Shown piece by piece: positions 43,266-55,640 of a stretch of DNA of 64,000 nucleotides. Both the position numbers and the translations under genes were made by a program. Every line of letters begins with the position of its first letter. The first letter of the stretch is position 1. The stretch covers positions 310,001 to 374,000 of the forward strand of contig JADNRV010000009.1 in the NCBI GenBank assembly GCA_015499995.1. Direction: 5' to 3'. The DNA comes from Flammula alnicola (lineage: Eukaryota > Basidiomycota > Agaricomycetes > Agaricales > Strophariaceae). The notes under the pieces are model-generated. The model was not told where the DNA came from, did no database searches, and saw only the letters and a program-made list of their open reading frames with translations.

Positions 43266-45424
43266 TCACATTCCGTTGCAGTTTAGGATCATGCCTGACC
43301 ACTTGACTTGTTTCTGTGGGGAGTTAGCCGGCGCCGCTTTCTGGGTACGCGAACGACGAGCACTATTCGAGGCGATGGCACTATCGTTTGAAGGATCGGA
43401 CCAACGCGTTTGGGAACTCGCTGAGCGTTTGGAACGCGGTGGGGCAGGAGGGGACGGCAGCGATGATGATCCTGCCGAGTTGGATTGCGGTGCGGGTGAC
43501 AGCGTGGCTGGCGGTGTGCATGGCTCTCGTTTGATCTTCTTCCTCGCTTGCTCTTCTTGACTGTCTGGAGAAGGTGAGTCTCTCGACCTCTTCTTCGGAT
43601 TTCCTTCTCTTCCTTCTCTCTCGGTCGCAGGTGGCGGTCGAGATGCCACCTCCGACTTCAGAGCCCTATGAAACGTGTCAGATCTGTCTGCTTAAGAAGG
43701 GATCATCGCAAAATACCTTTGGCTCATCGTTGTTCGCGGCGTATAATGCTCGACAACTGTAGCGTTGGAGCTGGTGATTTTGTCCGGCTCAGCGTATGGG
43801 ACAAATCTAAAATTTTTGCGACCAATTTCTTCTTTGGAGATGAAATTGGCTTGTTTCATGTGTTTGGAGGGAAGCGCGTTGCGTCTATGCTCTGGTCGTG
43901 TTGTATTCCCGTCGGGCCACCCTGAGCGCTGCTGGGGCCGCGGCGACGCCCTTCTAAAGTGATTAGGAGGATGGGCTCGGGATGGGCTTGGGTCATGTTT
44001 AATGTTTGGCGATGTTCCACAGTTGATGGTGGTCGAGGCGGAGGGGAAAGACGTGCCTAACAGATTGCATTCGATCAACGGAGTGCAGCTTAGAGGATGG
44101 TTTGAGGGATCTTACCCTGGTTTTCGAGGTTTATCACGGGAAATGACACCGTATTCCCCACTGGAATGGGTGTGACGAATTCAGGTAGCAACAGCCTCGA
44201 GTGCTGGTTGGCGCCTGGAAAATACACGTTAAGCTAACGCCTTCTTTACCAAGAAATGCCGTACCTTCGTATGTTGCCTGTTCGTAGGGAACATCGGCGC
44301 TCGCGAGCGAAAAGCCAAGAGATCCTTCCATGTCGTGTGGAGGCTGCTCATGTGGTCCAACTTGGTGGTGATTGTTGGAACATGCCGTACTTTGGAATGC
44401 TGCCTGTTCATAGGGAATATCGACGCTCGCGAGTGACAGACCGAGAACACCTTGGCAGTCTTGCGCAGGTTGCTCGTATGATCCCATCCCGCCACTATGG
44501 TCGATATCGACAGGGTAAGAAGCGCTGACGATGTGTACAAAATATGACTCACTAATTGGAGAAGGGGTCCCCTAGGAGCCAGCATTCGCTTGGGAAGGGC
44601 TCGTCCTCGAAAGGGGCCGGGACAAGTTGGGGCTCGGTAGATGGTGTCAAATTAAAGGGCACTTTGGAGCTGCCGTAAGTGATCGCATTCTACTCGTTAC
44701 AGTGGAAGATGCTCACTGTGCTCTAAAGGTCGTTCGATACCTCCATCCGAGGGCGCGATATCAAAGAGATCCTCGAGGCCGTCGAAGGGGGCCAGGGCTT
44801 GGGGCTCAGGAGGTGGTGTCCAAAGACCGTAGGCGGGGGACGTTTGGTCGAATGAGATTTCTGTAATGGCTCTTAATTCAACGAGGCTGGTTAACACGGG
44901 TGGAAGTTTTTTACCTTGCTCAATGTAGTCGGCATAAAGGAAGCGGTTGGGATCGGTGTCGACCATAGGTGGCGCAGGGACCGTGTTTATATCGTCGGCG
45001 TCCAGTTCGCCGACCGACACCGGTGGCGTTATAAGACCATCGGTTGAGCAAACTGTCGAGTCTTTGCCTACTGTTGGCGCCAATTTTTTTGGCCGTTCGA
45101 CTACTTCATTGAAGTTTACGATCTTGAAGTCATCACTAGGATCGGCTAAGGAAGCGGAATCGGCGCTGAAGAAAGGCGCCTCTAGCATTGTGTCTGGATC
45201 GTTGTTGTGCAGTTCACCCAAGTCGAATGGCGGTGGGGTCACAGCGCCGTACCCGACGAACGTCCAATCGATTGAGGGATCTTCTATGATTGTTAGTGAG
45301 AGTTCGCGTGTAGTGGCCTTGACAGACTCTTACCGTACAGCTGCTGTTGGTCGGGAATTGGGTCAAAGGTGACCTTATCCACGAGTCCATCAAAGTAAAG
45401 AGACTGAGTGTGATAGAAGTCCAT
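43266..45424 (-). CDS. Uncharacterised nuclear-type protein, Pro-rich with tandem repeat
   Basis: Eight minus-strand exons (45334-45424, 44915-45283, 44741-44860, 44553-44661, 44265-44494, 44116-44214, 43717-44056, 43266-43665) join in frame to about 585 aa. The N-terminus (MDFYHTQSLYFDGLVDK) and the first 250 residues are acidic and rich in TPP motifs, like activation regions. A unit of about 40 residues occurs twice in the middle: SLASVDIPYEQA and SLASADVPYEQA, each after an EQP segment. The C-terminus carries a bipartite-looking basic signal (NPKKRSRDS...ARKKIKRE). No DNA-binding domain was recognised. The last exon may hide a further intron. A transcription-related role is only an inference from composition. 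Confidence 0.6.
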
Positions 45425-47171
45425 GATTTCGCGGTGGGAATGATAAACGGGAAGGGGGGTGGATTTTCGACGAGTGAAGTGGAAGGAGCAGAGGGACGAA
45501 ATGCGGGGTGAAGGCGTTTTATAATGGAGTAAACTCGTGTTCTCGCTCGGATTTGGGTCTTTCCTGACACCCGGACGAAGCCATCTATTAATGCCGTGCC
45601 ACTCAGTGACTCGATCTGTGTGCGTAACACCGACACGCCAACCAGATGCGCTCTTCATTCCAGTGCATTTCCGGTAGATATAGTAGCATGCCTTTTCTGA
45701 ACGATCGACCGAATAATCGATGCAAAAATGCAGTTTTGACTCTGAAATATTCATGAAAAGCGGTACTGTGGGCGCCAAGGAGACAGGACGATCAATCTCC
45801 TTCCGAGCAAACAATTCTGAAGGTCCCAAATGGATCAAATCCAACTCTCACAGCCCTGGATATAAAATTGGGAGCTGTACGCGTCATGCCGTAAGGAGAA
45901 AGTCCGCCTCGTGAAAACGTGCCCTTCTGGGGCCGCGTAGATCAATCATTATTGTTATCACTGCATCAGAAAGACGACGTCACAACAAAAGGCGACCAAT
46001 CCTACCCACGTTGTTTACACGCAGCAGAAAAAATAATTTGTTCGTCGCTCAAAATATGTGGTACGTCGAAGTCCTAGCATTCTGTCCGTACTTTCTCGAG
46101 CGTTGAACAAACGACCCTTAATTCAATTATTCCGACAACTAAGTTCCGGCCACACTGAAGGACGGTTTTAGCACTACGGGCGCTTATGCTCGGGTGGGGC
46201 CGTGTGGCGGCACCCAAGCCTTCTTCACCGCACACCGCAACCACGTCCAGTTACGTCAACCCTATTGAGGAGAACCTCATGTTTAAAACTGACGTGGATG
46301 ATCTGATAGGACCCACAGAGGGCGGTGCATAAACCATATGCAAGGTACCGCGTGCAAGGGGTGAGGCTTTGGAGGCTCAAAAAGGCGGCTTGATCTTTAT
46401 CGGATTTACCAGGCATGCCTGAGTACGTAGACATGCAAATTTAATAACGCTAAAGCTGGCGGTCTCCGGACTGCTCACCCACATCTCCACTGACGCAGGA
46501 CAACGGGGCGGCATGCCGGGATGCCGAGAGAATTCTAATCTAATCCAATCTAATGTTATTTATGAAACATCACAGACGATGTTTTTTTTTTTGCGACAGC
46601 CTCTGTGCTGACCATTTCACTCCAAATAAAAATAAAAATAGAAGGACAGAGGTGAGGGTAGCATATATCCGCATCCGCATCCTTGCTCGCCTTGAGCTTT
46701 CGCTTGAGCGGGGCGAAGGCTGCAAAGGGTCTTGTCTCGCACGTATAAACAGCGTCTGACGACTGCGACAAGTACAGATGCCCCGCGGGACTGAATAACG
46801 ACCAATATGCCAATAAATAACCAGTTCGGGGTGCAGGGCCGCATCAACAACACCTCCATGTCCAAAAATTGCGTCAACCATCCACGCATTGAGTGGAAGA
46901 ATGAGATCACGATGTCGGCCAGTTGGAAAGAGACGAACTGAGACATAGATTTCTCTGCATGCCATAACAATTATACCTATACCTTGACCAGCGTGAACAT
47001 GATACTTGAGGCATTATATCTGTCGTACGTCGAATTTTTCTTGCGGACGGATTGAATCTGGAAATAGAGCGGGAGTACGGTTGGTCTTGTGCGGGAACAC
47101 GATCGTTATTATTTTGACAGTTCTAACACGCGTTTTCTAGTATTAGCCTCCCTTTCCCGTACGATTAACGA
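45425..47171. other. Intergenic, nothing recognised
   Basis: 1.7 kb upstream of the Pro-rich gene and downstream of the SDH subunit gene. Open frames on the minus strand at 46570-46970 have no splice or compositional support. Confidence 0.35.
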
Positions 47172-47885
47172 TTAGGCGGTCCACGCTTTGGCAATGAGCT
47201 CTGTGAGACCTGTGGGAGCGATGAGACCGAGAACAGAGAGAAGAAGGGCAACATTCGCACCAATGTCATTTGTGTTGAATTGGTAGACACCGACGAGGGT
47301 GGCGACGGTGGCCGTTCGGAGACCCCATTTCGCGATCTGGCCAATAACAGGGAACTTGCGGGTGTGCAGGTAGTCAACGACCATGGAGTCGAACTACACC
47401 AAGAGTCAGCAATTCCAACATGGACAAAGACGGATCGAGCGACGTACGCCAATGTGACTGTGCATGACCAGACCGACTCCAAGGAGGGCATCGATGATAG
47501 GATAGTTGCTTCCTGTTGTAACGAACGCGGCGGCTGTCAATGGGACGAGACTCGCCGAGAGAAGGCGCTCGAATGCCCAGTGGTATGAACCGTGGGTGCG
47601 GGAGGGCTCTGGGAAGGTCGTGGGGTCGTTCACGGTGCCCTTGAGGATGGCTGTGACGAATAATCAGCTCTCCGCATACTTGGCGACGAAATTGTGCACA
47701 TACGACCACCGGGGACGTAGGCAAACTGTCCTGCATCGCTGGTTGCATATCGAGCTATTCTCATTGGTTAGTGAGACTTCGTGCTTGCACAACGGCGAGA
47801 ACGAACCTTGGGTGGTGGATCGCACGGCCAGGCGACGAGCGAGGGCTCTGGGAAGGGTTGAACGGAGTACTAAGCTCGAGGACAT
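47172..47885 (-). CDS. SDH4: Succinate dehydrogenase membrane anchor subunit CybS
   Basis: Four minus-strand exons (47807-47885, 47707-47754, 47448-47650, 47172-47393) give 183 aa. An Arg/Ser-rich mitochondrial presequence (MSSSLVLRSTLPRALARRLA) precedes a conserved stretch with GTVNDPTTFPEP and YHWAFERLL, then three membrane helices. HSHIGFDSMVVDY (about 106-118) carries the CybS haem-ligand histidine region and the Asp-Tyr pair near the ubiquinone site. It anchors complex II to the inner mitochondrial membrane and passes electrons to ubiquinone. The next gene is divergent, 280 bp away, and also mitochondrial. Confidence 0.93.
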
Positions 47886-48165
47886 CGTCGCAAACAGTGA
47901 GCAGAGGAGGAAACAGGAACTGAAAGCAGAGTTATCTTCCCCGTGCGTGGAGTTTCACGAGACCTTCCTCTTACCGGTTACTGCCGAGTCCGGACTCTTT
48001 TGCTTGGCTCAGCGCTTAGGAACAAATAAAACCATCTATTTCAAACTCAGATAGGTCCTATTGGGCGCACACAAAGTATGGACGACGAGCCCAATATTAT
48101 TCTTTTACGGTGACCACCATTTCCCAACGATATTTCTGCCACCTTCATACGGCGGTACGGTGGGC
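47886..48165. promoter_or_regulatory. Shared divergent promoter of the SDH anchor and adrenodoxin reductase genes
   Basis: Only 280 bp separate the two start codons, so the genes must share regulatory DNA. No TATA box is evident in either direction. Co-expression of two mitochondrial redox genes is inferred. Confidence 0.5.
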
Positions 48166-49750
48166 ATGAACCCATTGAAGCTTGCAGTAATTGGAGGAGG
48201 TCCTTCTGCCTTCTATGTCGCGTCCAGGATCCTCAAATTACTGCCAGGAGCACAGAATGTGCGGGTACACATGTTCGATCGTCTCTGGGCCCCCCACGGT
48301 TTAGTTCGGTATGGGGTTGCGCCAGACCATCCAGAAGTAAAGGCAAGTCAGATTGCCATGCAATGGGGGGCACACGAGGGTTAGGGATACGGATAGGACA
48401 TCCAACATAACAGTCCAAACCGTTTCGGGCATGGTTTCGATGTTACCCAATGTGAAACCTCGTTCTTTTGTTCTTGCACCTTGCTGATCTATCCATTTTT
48501 TGAAGAATTGCACACACAAATTCGACCAGGTTGCCGAAGACAGCCGCTTCCGATTTTTTGGCAACGTAGATGTCGGCGACACGGCCGACTCAATACCACA
48601 CGCTCTTCAACTTCCACTCGCGTCGATATTCAAGAATTACAGCCATATTCTTTTCGCGACGGGATGCACGCTGCCCACTCTCCATGCTGACCTCCCCCCT
48701 TCTCCGTATTGTGTGCCTGCGCTTTCGCTCGTACATTGGTATACGCAGCACCCGAATACCCCCACTCCTCCACCCCTCGATAAAATCACCCATGTCTCCC
48801 TGATCGGAAACGGGAATGTCTCATTAGACGTTGCTCGGATGCTCCTGACGAATGTCGACGTGCTGGCCAAGTACGACGTTCCTCAGTCTGTCCTGGAGGT
48901 CCTATCACGTTCGACGGTCAAGCACGTATCCATCATCGGTCGACGGGGTCCGTTGGAGGCTGCATTCACCATGAAAGAGCTGCGCGAGATGATAAACCTT
49001 CCAGAGGCATCCATGGTCCCTCTCGACCCCTCTCTTATTACTCCTCCATCCTCAGGCCCCACTCTAACTCGTCAGCAAACTCGTGTACTACAGCTGCTTC
49101 AAAAAGGATCGAAGAACGCACCAGGTACGACGTCCAAAACCTGGTCTCTCGACTTTTTCCGCTCTCCCATCGGGCTCGTACCGCCTACGGCCACCTGTCC
49201 CTCCTCTCAGCTCTCGTTATCGCATACTCTTGTGGATCCGGAGACACAGAAAGCCGTGCCGACAGGCGAGACATCTACGATATCCACTGACCTCGTCGTA
49301 ACCTCTCTAGGATTCCACGGGGAGCCTACGGTGGACTTCTACGATCCAGGACTCAAGCACTTGCGGACTGTCTCGGGGCGCATCGTCACCCCTCACGGTG
49401 CGATCTTGAAAAACGTCTACGCGTCCGGATGGGCCGCCACCGGCGCGAAAGGCGTCCTGGCAACGACGATGATGAATGCCTACGGTGTCGCAGACACGAT
49501 CATATCGGACTGGACCGAGGGCGACGTTGAAGCGGACGAAGCGGTTCGTGAACTGGTCCCGTTGAACGCGAACTCGATGCTCGATGAGCCGCCGGAGGAG
49601 GTACAGAGGGGGTTGAAGCTGGGGTTGGTCACGGAGTACGACGATTGGAGGAAGATTGATGCGGAAGAGGTGAAGAGAGGTCAGACGTTGGGCAAGGAGA
49701 GAGAACGTATGGGCTGGAATGATGCGAGGAAATTTATTACCAAGCGTTAG
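48166..49750 (+). CDS. ARH1: NADPH:adrenodoxin oxidoreductase (ferredoxin-NADP reductase), mitochondrial
   Basis: Two exons (48166-48342, 48506-49750) separated by a GC-AG intron (GCAAGT donor) give 473 aa. The N-terminus holds the FAD-binding VIGGGPSAFY (9-18) and HGLVRYGVAPDHPEVK. The NADPH-binding GNGNVSLDVARM lies at about 162, followed by the family hallmark IIGRRGPLEAAFT. Near the end VYASGWAATGAKGVLATTM closes the FAD site. It delivers electrons from NADPH to ferredoxin for Fe-S cluster, haem A and CoQ synthesis in the matrix. The predicted start leaves no presequence. The same frame stays open upstream to about 48055 but lacks an ATG, so an unseen 5' exon may supply targeting. Confidence 0.93.
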
Positions 49751-50052
49751 TCGCCATGACCAACAGATAACCTAGCTGTGATATGTGCAATCTCTACTCT
49801 ATAAATAATTTAGACCGTGTGAGGGTGGTTGTGTATTTCGCGTTGTCCTTTAGTAGACCTTGGCGCCGGTTTGCATTGCGTCCGGTCCTCATGCTTGAGG
49901 CCAACAAGGCAAGTTGGATGCAGGAGAATGTTTCAATTTGGAGACCAGTAAGACGAGATATGTACATGGGTATGAAGAACCTAATGGGTATGAAGATAAA
50001 TACAAATAAAATCAATGCCAACACAGATTCAGAACAAAAAATACAACATGTT
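49751..50052. other. Short convergent intergenic gap
   Basis: 3' flanks of adrenodoxin reductase (plus) and the C2H2 gene (minus). The region contains A/T-rich, ATAAATA-like polyadenylation-type sequence around 49797-49807 and 49995-50010. Confidence 0.4.
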
Positions 50053-50981
50053 TTAAGAGCTTGCTGGGTCGCCCTTCGTCCCGCGTTTTGTCCCACCATG
50101 GGACTCAGAAATATGGCGCAAGAGGCCACCATGACCCTTCAAGCTCTTTGCACAAGCTGGCCACTCACACGAGCGCTGTGTCTTGTCATTCTTGTGGTTT
50201 GGGATGCAGTGTCCACAAACCATATCAGAAATATGGACCATCATCGCCTTGGTGTTGGCGAACACCATCCCGCATCTCTCGTCTTCAGCGCCTCCTATCT
50301 TGCGCAACTCACACCGGATCGGCTGGTTGGAGTTTGGCTTGGGCGGCCGAGACGCGCGCCGGATGGGGTCAACGTTGCGAGCACGGCGGTTCTCGTTGCG
50401 AACAACACCACTGGAGGGCTCTTGGCCAGCGGGTAGCATACTTTGGAGTTGTATACCAGAGGTAGAGGGAAACGACGGGTAAAAATGTTGTGGACTGCTC
50501 GACGTCTCGGATTGCTGTGGTATTTCTCCGGCCAGCGGCTGATTCGGACTGAAGACGAATGGCGCGTCCTGCGCAGGCGATTGGGCAAATATATATCTCT
50601 CGAACTCCGCCCAGGTCATCTGAGTGAGGTGTGTGCTGTTTACGAGACCATACTGCACCGCTTCCTGGGATATGAATGCAGTGGTGGTGGTTGGGTGGCT
50701 TGGCATGGCGAATGGAATAGAACTCAAGCCTCGAGGGACAGAATCGGAGTCGCTGAAGGGCCCGTCACTCCATGAGTTTGAACCCGAGTTCGAGTCAGTG
50801 AAGGTTCGAGCTGGCTGAGGGATGGATGGGTGGGTTGTTCTAGAAGAGTTCAGTATTCAAGAAGTTTGTCGACGAGAGGTGTGGCATTGAAATTACCTAG
50901 AGGAAGAGCATTCCGCGAAAAAAAGATACGCGTCTTCGTTCCAGCCGGCCGCAGGATAGGACGTTGGATTCCTGGAAGCAT
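50053..50981 (-). CDS. Third small C2H2 protein, intact
   Basis: The main exon is 50053-50810; a likely first exon, 50897-50981 (MLPGIQRPILRPAG), joins through a GTAATT...CAG intron to give 280 aa. If the short exon is wrong, ATG 50727 or 50703 would start the protein. The N-terminal 150 residues are Ser/Pro-rich. CELRKIGGAEDERCGMVF with following His/Cys forms a degenerate finger, and CEWPACAKSLKGHGGLLRHI with SESH forms a clear C2H2 finger. It resembles the broken genes at 26082 and 38434 in size, layout and CxWxxC style. It is probably a DNA-binding regulator of unknown targets. Confidence 0.7.
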
Positions 50982-53085
50982 GAGGTCAGGGAATTCCGAG
51001 AGTTGGGAAAAGTTGAAAGTGAACAAACATATTCGTAGTTATAGAGGAAGGCGAGGAGTAAGAGGGTAAAATATGACGTGAGATGTAGAGATGATAGAGG
51101 AGTAGGATAGTGTCTTAGGAGGAGTAAAAGCGAGGTTTATATAGAACGAGGAAAGCGCAGAAACCACTTAAGCGGTGGCTTTTGCGTGCAGCCGCGACGC
51201 GTCCAGAAAATTTGCGCTTGTTGATTCCTAATAAAGACGCAAATTAGGAGTCCGTTGCAGTGTGCAGAAAAAGCGCATTGTTCTGCGCCGTGATTGTGCG
51301 ATGATTTGTGTGATAATGTGAAGGAGTTTGCGGCTGTATGCCCGCTCTTGCCCTTCCAATCATGATGCCGATGGCCCAGTTCAGGATATTTTGAAGCGGT
51401 GGCAGTGTATAGACAAAGCAAGGTTGTCACCCAGATACCTGATTCTTCCCGCTGAATGAGATCAGCCTCACACTGCCCGGGTGCGAGGGGATCGAAGGAA
51501 TGTGCCCTGGACGATTGGTAAACATTATCCCAGAAGAATAGGAAATGAGCTCCAGTGTTTCATCGCCAAGAGTATAGGAACTCCTGGAGTACATTCCTTC
51601 GTTTCAAGACGAATAGCAAGTGCTGCGATGGGGCCCATAATGAAAATCGTCGATGGAGAGTCTGCCCCGCGATTTAGAACGTGATAGGATTGCTTCGATT
51701 CCTCTCAGCCCATCGAGTAAGATAAAGCAACAAGATAGCTTTAGAGGTGTATTGTCATGGACAATAGGGCCTAGCTGGTTGCGCGTGCTGTGACCAGTTA
51801 AAGCGTTTGATGACGAAAATCTCCGAAAGTTGAGCCGGCCTCAAGCGGCGACCAGAAGATTCCTATTCAGGGCTACGACCATGTCGTGAATTCACTGTAG
51901 AACCTTGAATCGCTAAAGTTGACAAGATCTCGTATTTTTAAAGGCAAATCCTTCCATGTTGCGGCGGGGAATAAGCAAGATAGAGTAGGCACACGAAACG
52001 ATTCCGGCAATAGGAATCCAAAGCTGGAGTGTACTTTCAGATGAAGAGCGTAATTTTCAGAGCAAGAAAGGCTCGGCGCCCTCAAATCGATGAGGACGAA
52101 GGGAGGAGGGAAAAGGAGTGATTCAATTTATCGCCACGTAGCATGCGGCTCAAGCGTGAGATGGCATTGCCGAAAATGGGCTCTATAACCAAATGTGGAT
52201 ATCCCCTCCAGGCATTGTGCCATCAAATTTTGGTCTGGAGCTGTACAGGCTAGGATCCGACAAAGCGTGAAAATTTGTGAGAGAATGCAACCAAAGTGGC
52301 TGCACTTTCATTGTCACATAGATCGTTGGCCGGCCATGCTTCACCAATAGTCAATCTTCTTAGTGGACTCGTGTACTCACAGATTTAATTTGGTCTCTGC
52401 AGTAGATCTTCAAAGCCAGTAGAAGTGAAATTAGCACAAAAAACGTACTGCATTGCGTTTGACGATCCTCAGACTTTGAATTGTTTCTTTCTTGGTCAAC
52501 GACCTGATGTTCCTGAATCTTGCTCTCTAGAATCTCCATGAGGAGATTAGGCGAATGATGAGTCCTCAGCGGCCTGGGCAGCCTGATAAATATGATATCA
52601 AGGGCAGGACATCTTACGTGAATTACAGCTGCCCAAAGACGAGCTGCTACTGGCTGCCGACTTGTGTCAGCCACTGACAGCCATAACGTCAGCACCGCAC
52701 ACCATGCACAGGATGGGTATAACGTGAGGCAAACGTTTATAACTTCTCGCATTGCAAGCTGGCCCATCAACTGACGGCTATCCTCCACTCCACCCATTTC
52801 TAACTAGATCTACGTACCGATTAAACTCTAGGCCGCTCACGCTATTCGCTGTTATTTAGCGCGCCTTCAGTAAATCCAAAGAAATGGCTTACTTTGAAGA
52901 CCCTCGAGACGTCTATATTTCGATGGTACATTCAATGGAGTATTCAATACTGGGTTGACAGGTGCGTAACAAGACCATGTACTAGCCAAACCTTCGTAAA
53001 TTAGGTTATTTTATAGGGCTTCATATATTATCTCAGAGTATCACACCCGGCGCAACACATGATGCTGCACAACAGGATCCCCCTT
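50982..53085. other. Intergenic, 2.1 kb
   Basis: No supportable gene. A minus-strand stretch around 52360-52600 (LLMEILESKIQEHQ) has modest coding character but no complete structure. Confidence 0.3.
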
Positions 53086-54311
53086 CAAAGTGTCATCCAG
53101 AAACGCGCAAAGAAATAGTCAAGACCATCCTCGAGTGGACACGGGGCCTTTTGAGACCGATGAGTCGCGAATATTCTGGATGAATGGTCCAGCGGGTGTA
53201 GGAAAGACAGCAATCGCACGGACGGTCTGCGAGCGACTGCTGGAGTCCGGTCAACTTGGAGGAAGCTTCTTCTTTTCACGAGCGGCAGCTGGGCGGAATA
53301 CCTCCGAATGCTTCTTTCCTGCCATCGCATATCAGCTCGCTAGCGCTAACCGACCGACAATTCGCAAAGTAATTGAAGAGAAAATCAGGGACGATCCCGC
53401 GATTCTGAAGAAAAATATGACTCTTCAACTTGAAAAACTCATAATTGAACCCTTCGACTACTCGATCTCACTACATTTCCCCTCTTATCGTGATTGATGG
53501 ACTCGATGAATGTCTTGGAGAGACGACCCAGGGAGAAATAGTGCGACTCTTGGCCTCCATATTTCAACATGGCAGTCTCCCCATCAAGATTGTCCTGACA
53601 AGCCGACCTGAGCCTTGGATCTGTAACGAGTTTGATGATCTAATGTCGTCGCGACAAACTCGTCAATGTTTCTCGAACAAACGTCACAGACGGACCAAGA
53701 TATTCGCATATTCCTCCGGTCGCGGTTCTCAGATATCTGCAGCAGTCGTGAACACCGACTAGAGATGGCCAGTGTATCCCAGCCCTGGCCAGCCGACAGC
53801 GTTATTGATGAGCTTGTCGAAGAGGCATCAGGACAATTCATATATGCCTCAACGGTTCTTAAATTTGTCGACGACCCATTCAAACAACCCACCAAACAGC
53901 TCGACCTTATCCTCAGCGCGGCCAGGGCCTCGAAAATTGGTAACTCGACCAATCCCCTTGCTGCCCTCGATCAGCTGTATGTCCAGATTCTCTCAACATC
54001 TCTGACAAGCAGCAGACCTTGGATGTTTTGGCCGCTGTCATCGCATTGATGATATTGGGTCGAAAGATGTCAAGCGTCGTATAGAGGAGCTCCTTGACCT
54101 TCAACCCGAGAAGGCTTTGAGGACAATCCGGTCTCTGGTAGATGTTTCCAAGAATGGCGAGGTCAAATTCTTTCATAAATCCCTCCCAGACTTTCTGCTT
54201 GATGCTTCTCGGTCTGGCGATTACTTTATTGACATTAATGCCATGCACAGTCGCATGGCCCTCGCTTGTTTAAAGACAATCAGACTCAACCCCGATATAG
54301 GTGAGACCTAG
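53086..54311 (+). pseudogene. NACHT NTPase (NLR-like) relic
   Basis: Pieces of one protein lie in order but in different frames. CHPETRKEIVKTILEW (53088) is followed by RIFWMNGPAGVGKTAIARTV with a Walker A motif (53168). LIVIDGLDECLGE (53487) carries the Walker B/NACHT DGLDE motif, with VLTSRPEPW after it. SQTDQDIRIFLRSRFSDI then starts a stretch through FIYASTVLKFVDDP, and VKFFHKSLPDFLLDASRSG (54160) closes the family region. At least three one-base frame changes near 53150, 53475 and 53665 do not coincide with good splice sites. This is the order of the large basidiomycete NACHT family thought to act in non-self recognition. Sensor repeats are missing. Confidence 0.75.
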
Positions 54312-54900
54312 CCTTGTGCACCATATCTCTGCTTATTCCATTGTTAAAAACAGCTGTTCCTTCCTGGTATGGCTCACATGCTGGGACGGTCAAGGGGTAT
54401 GCATTTTATTGCTGGGACCGTCACTGGATGTTATCCCCAGTATCTGACCAGGACCAACTTTGTATGAAATCAAGAGTATTGATGCTTCCTTATTTTACTA
54501 CCACCTCACGCAGGAATGGGTTCGTGAAAAGGCTTGGACAGTTTGGTATTTGTTCCGAGAGAGGTATACATTAATTATATTTGCTCTTTCTGAACATGGC
54601 TAACTGGAATCAAAACCGTTCTGCCTTTCAGACAGACAGAATCATCAGAGATTCTCCGAAGGGATTTTCTGTACCTACCCCGTCGAAAGGTAATTGCTTA
54701 GAGTCGATATGGGTGAGTACCAGTCCCTTGGGGCAATAACACTGTTTATTTCTGCCTTGACACATATCAAAACGGACTTGATCTTGGACTTGATTCTCCT
54801 TAGGAATGCCATCGTCGCAACTGCCCTAGTGAAGCAACAATATATTATCGAGCAGCGTGCCAGTTTTTTGGGACCTGAAAATGAGATACAACAAGCAGAA
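54312..54900. other. Decayed downstream flank of the NACHT relic
   Basis: Only fragmentary frames; it may be the remains of the NACHT gene's C-terminal repeat region. Confidence 0.3.
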
Positions 54901-54914
54901 ACAACTGAGAACTT

Positions 54915-55440
54915 AGTGACCCGGCGACGGAGGGAGAGGAAGGGGTACGCGGAGACGACGCGCCCGAGGAAGAAGCGGGCGAGGAGAGCCCACGTCGAGG
55001 TGGGTTTGGGTGAGGGCGCAGGCGCTGGTGGTTGTGTGGGTGCTAAGGTCGTTGAGGGAACGACGGTGAAGGCGACAGCGGCTCCGCTGGCGATAAGGCC
55101 AAACTGAGAACAGAGGAACTCTGCGACCTGTTCGAACTCGCGGTGTACATTCTCTGCATTCTCTCCTGTGGATATCCCCTTCTCCACCACCCACCCACCC
55201 CACCAGGTATACTCACAACGCCCTCCCTCACCCCGCAAATCCGCACCAGGTCCTCTAGGTGGGCCTGGGGCTGCGTGACGTCAAAAAATCCTGAAAGGCG
55301 TCCTCGCGGTCCATGTACAGGCGGGGTGCCGTTGAAATTTGGGATAGATGGAGCGTTGGGGTTAGAGCAGCTCGAGCTTGGGGATGAGGCAGTGGGGACG
55401 CCCATCGGGAAAGGGTCGCTCGAGTACCGGCGGATCATCA
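54915..55440 (-). CDS. Possible minus-strand gene fragment, unrecognised
   Basis: A locally G+C-rich block. A minus-strand frame reads RRYSSDPFPMG, a Ser/Pro-rich stretch, then GRLSGFFDVTQPQAHLEDLV to about 55232. A possible intron leads to NAENVHREFEQVAEFLCSQF and a Pro/Ala-rich segment ending near 54915. Boundaries, start and stop are uncertain, and further 5' exons may lie at 55450-55640. No family was recognised. Confidence 0.3.
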
Positions 55441-55640
55441 CCTGGTTACTGGTACGAGGGGAGGTATGTCGACCGCAACATGTGCACGCTCCGATGTACA
55501 GCTGCCGCGACTTGGCCGCGACACCAGCCTCAGCGACGTGGACAGCCAAAACAACATCTTACGCTGCCTTATGGGCTTCGATCTTCATAATAGGCGGTGT
55601 CGTACTGGCCCTGCGGGTTATAGGTCGGGAATTGGGCCCG

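Noticed and set aside
46570..46970. Overlapping minus-strand frames of 117-131 codons
   Set aside because: No splice partners, no conserved motif and inconsistent codon use.
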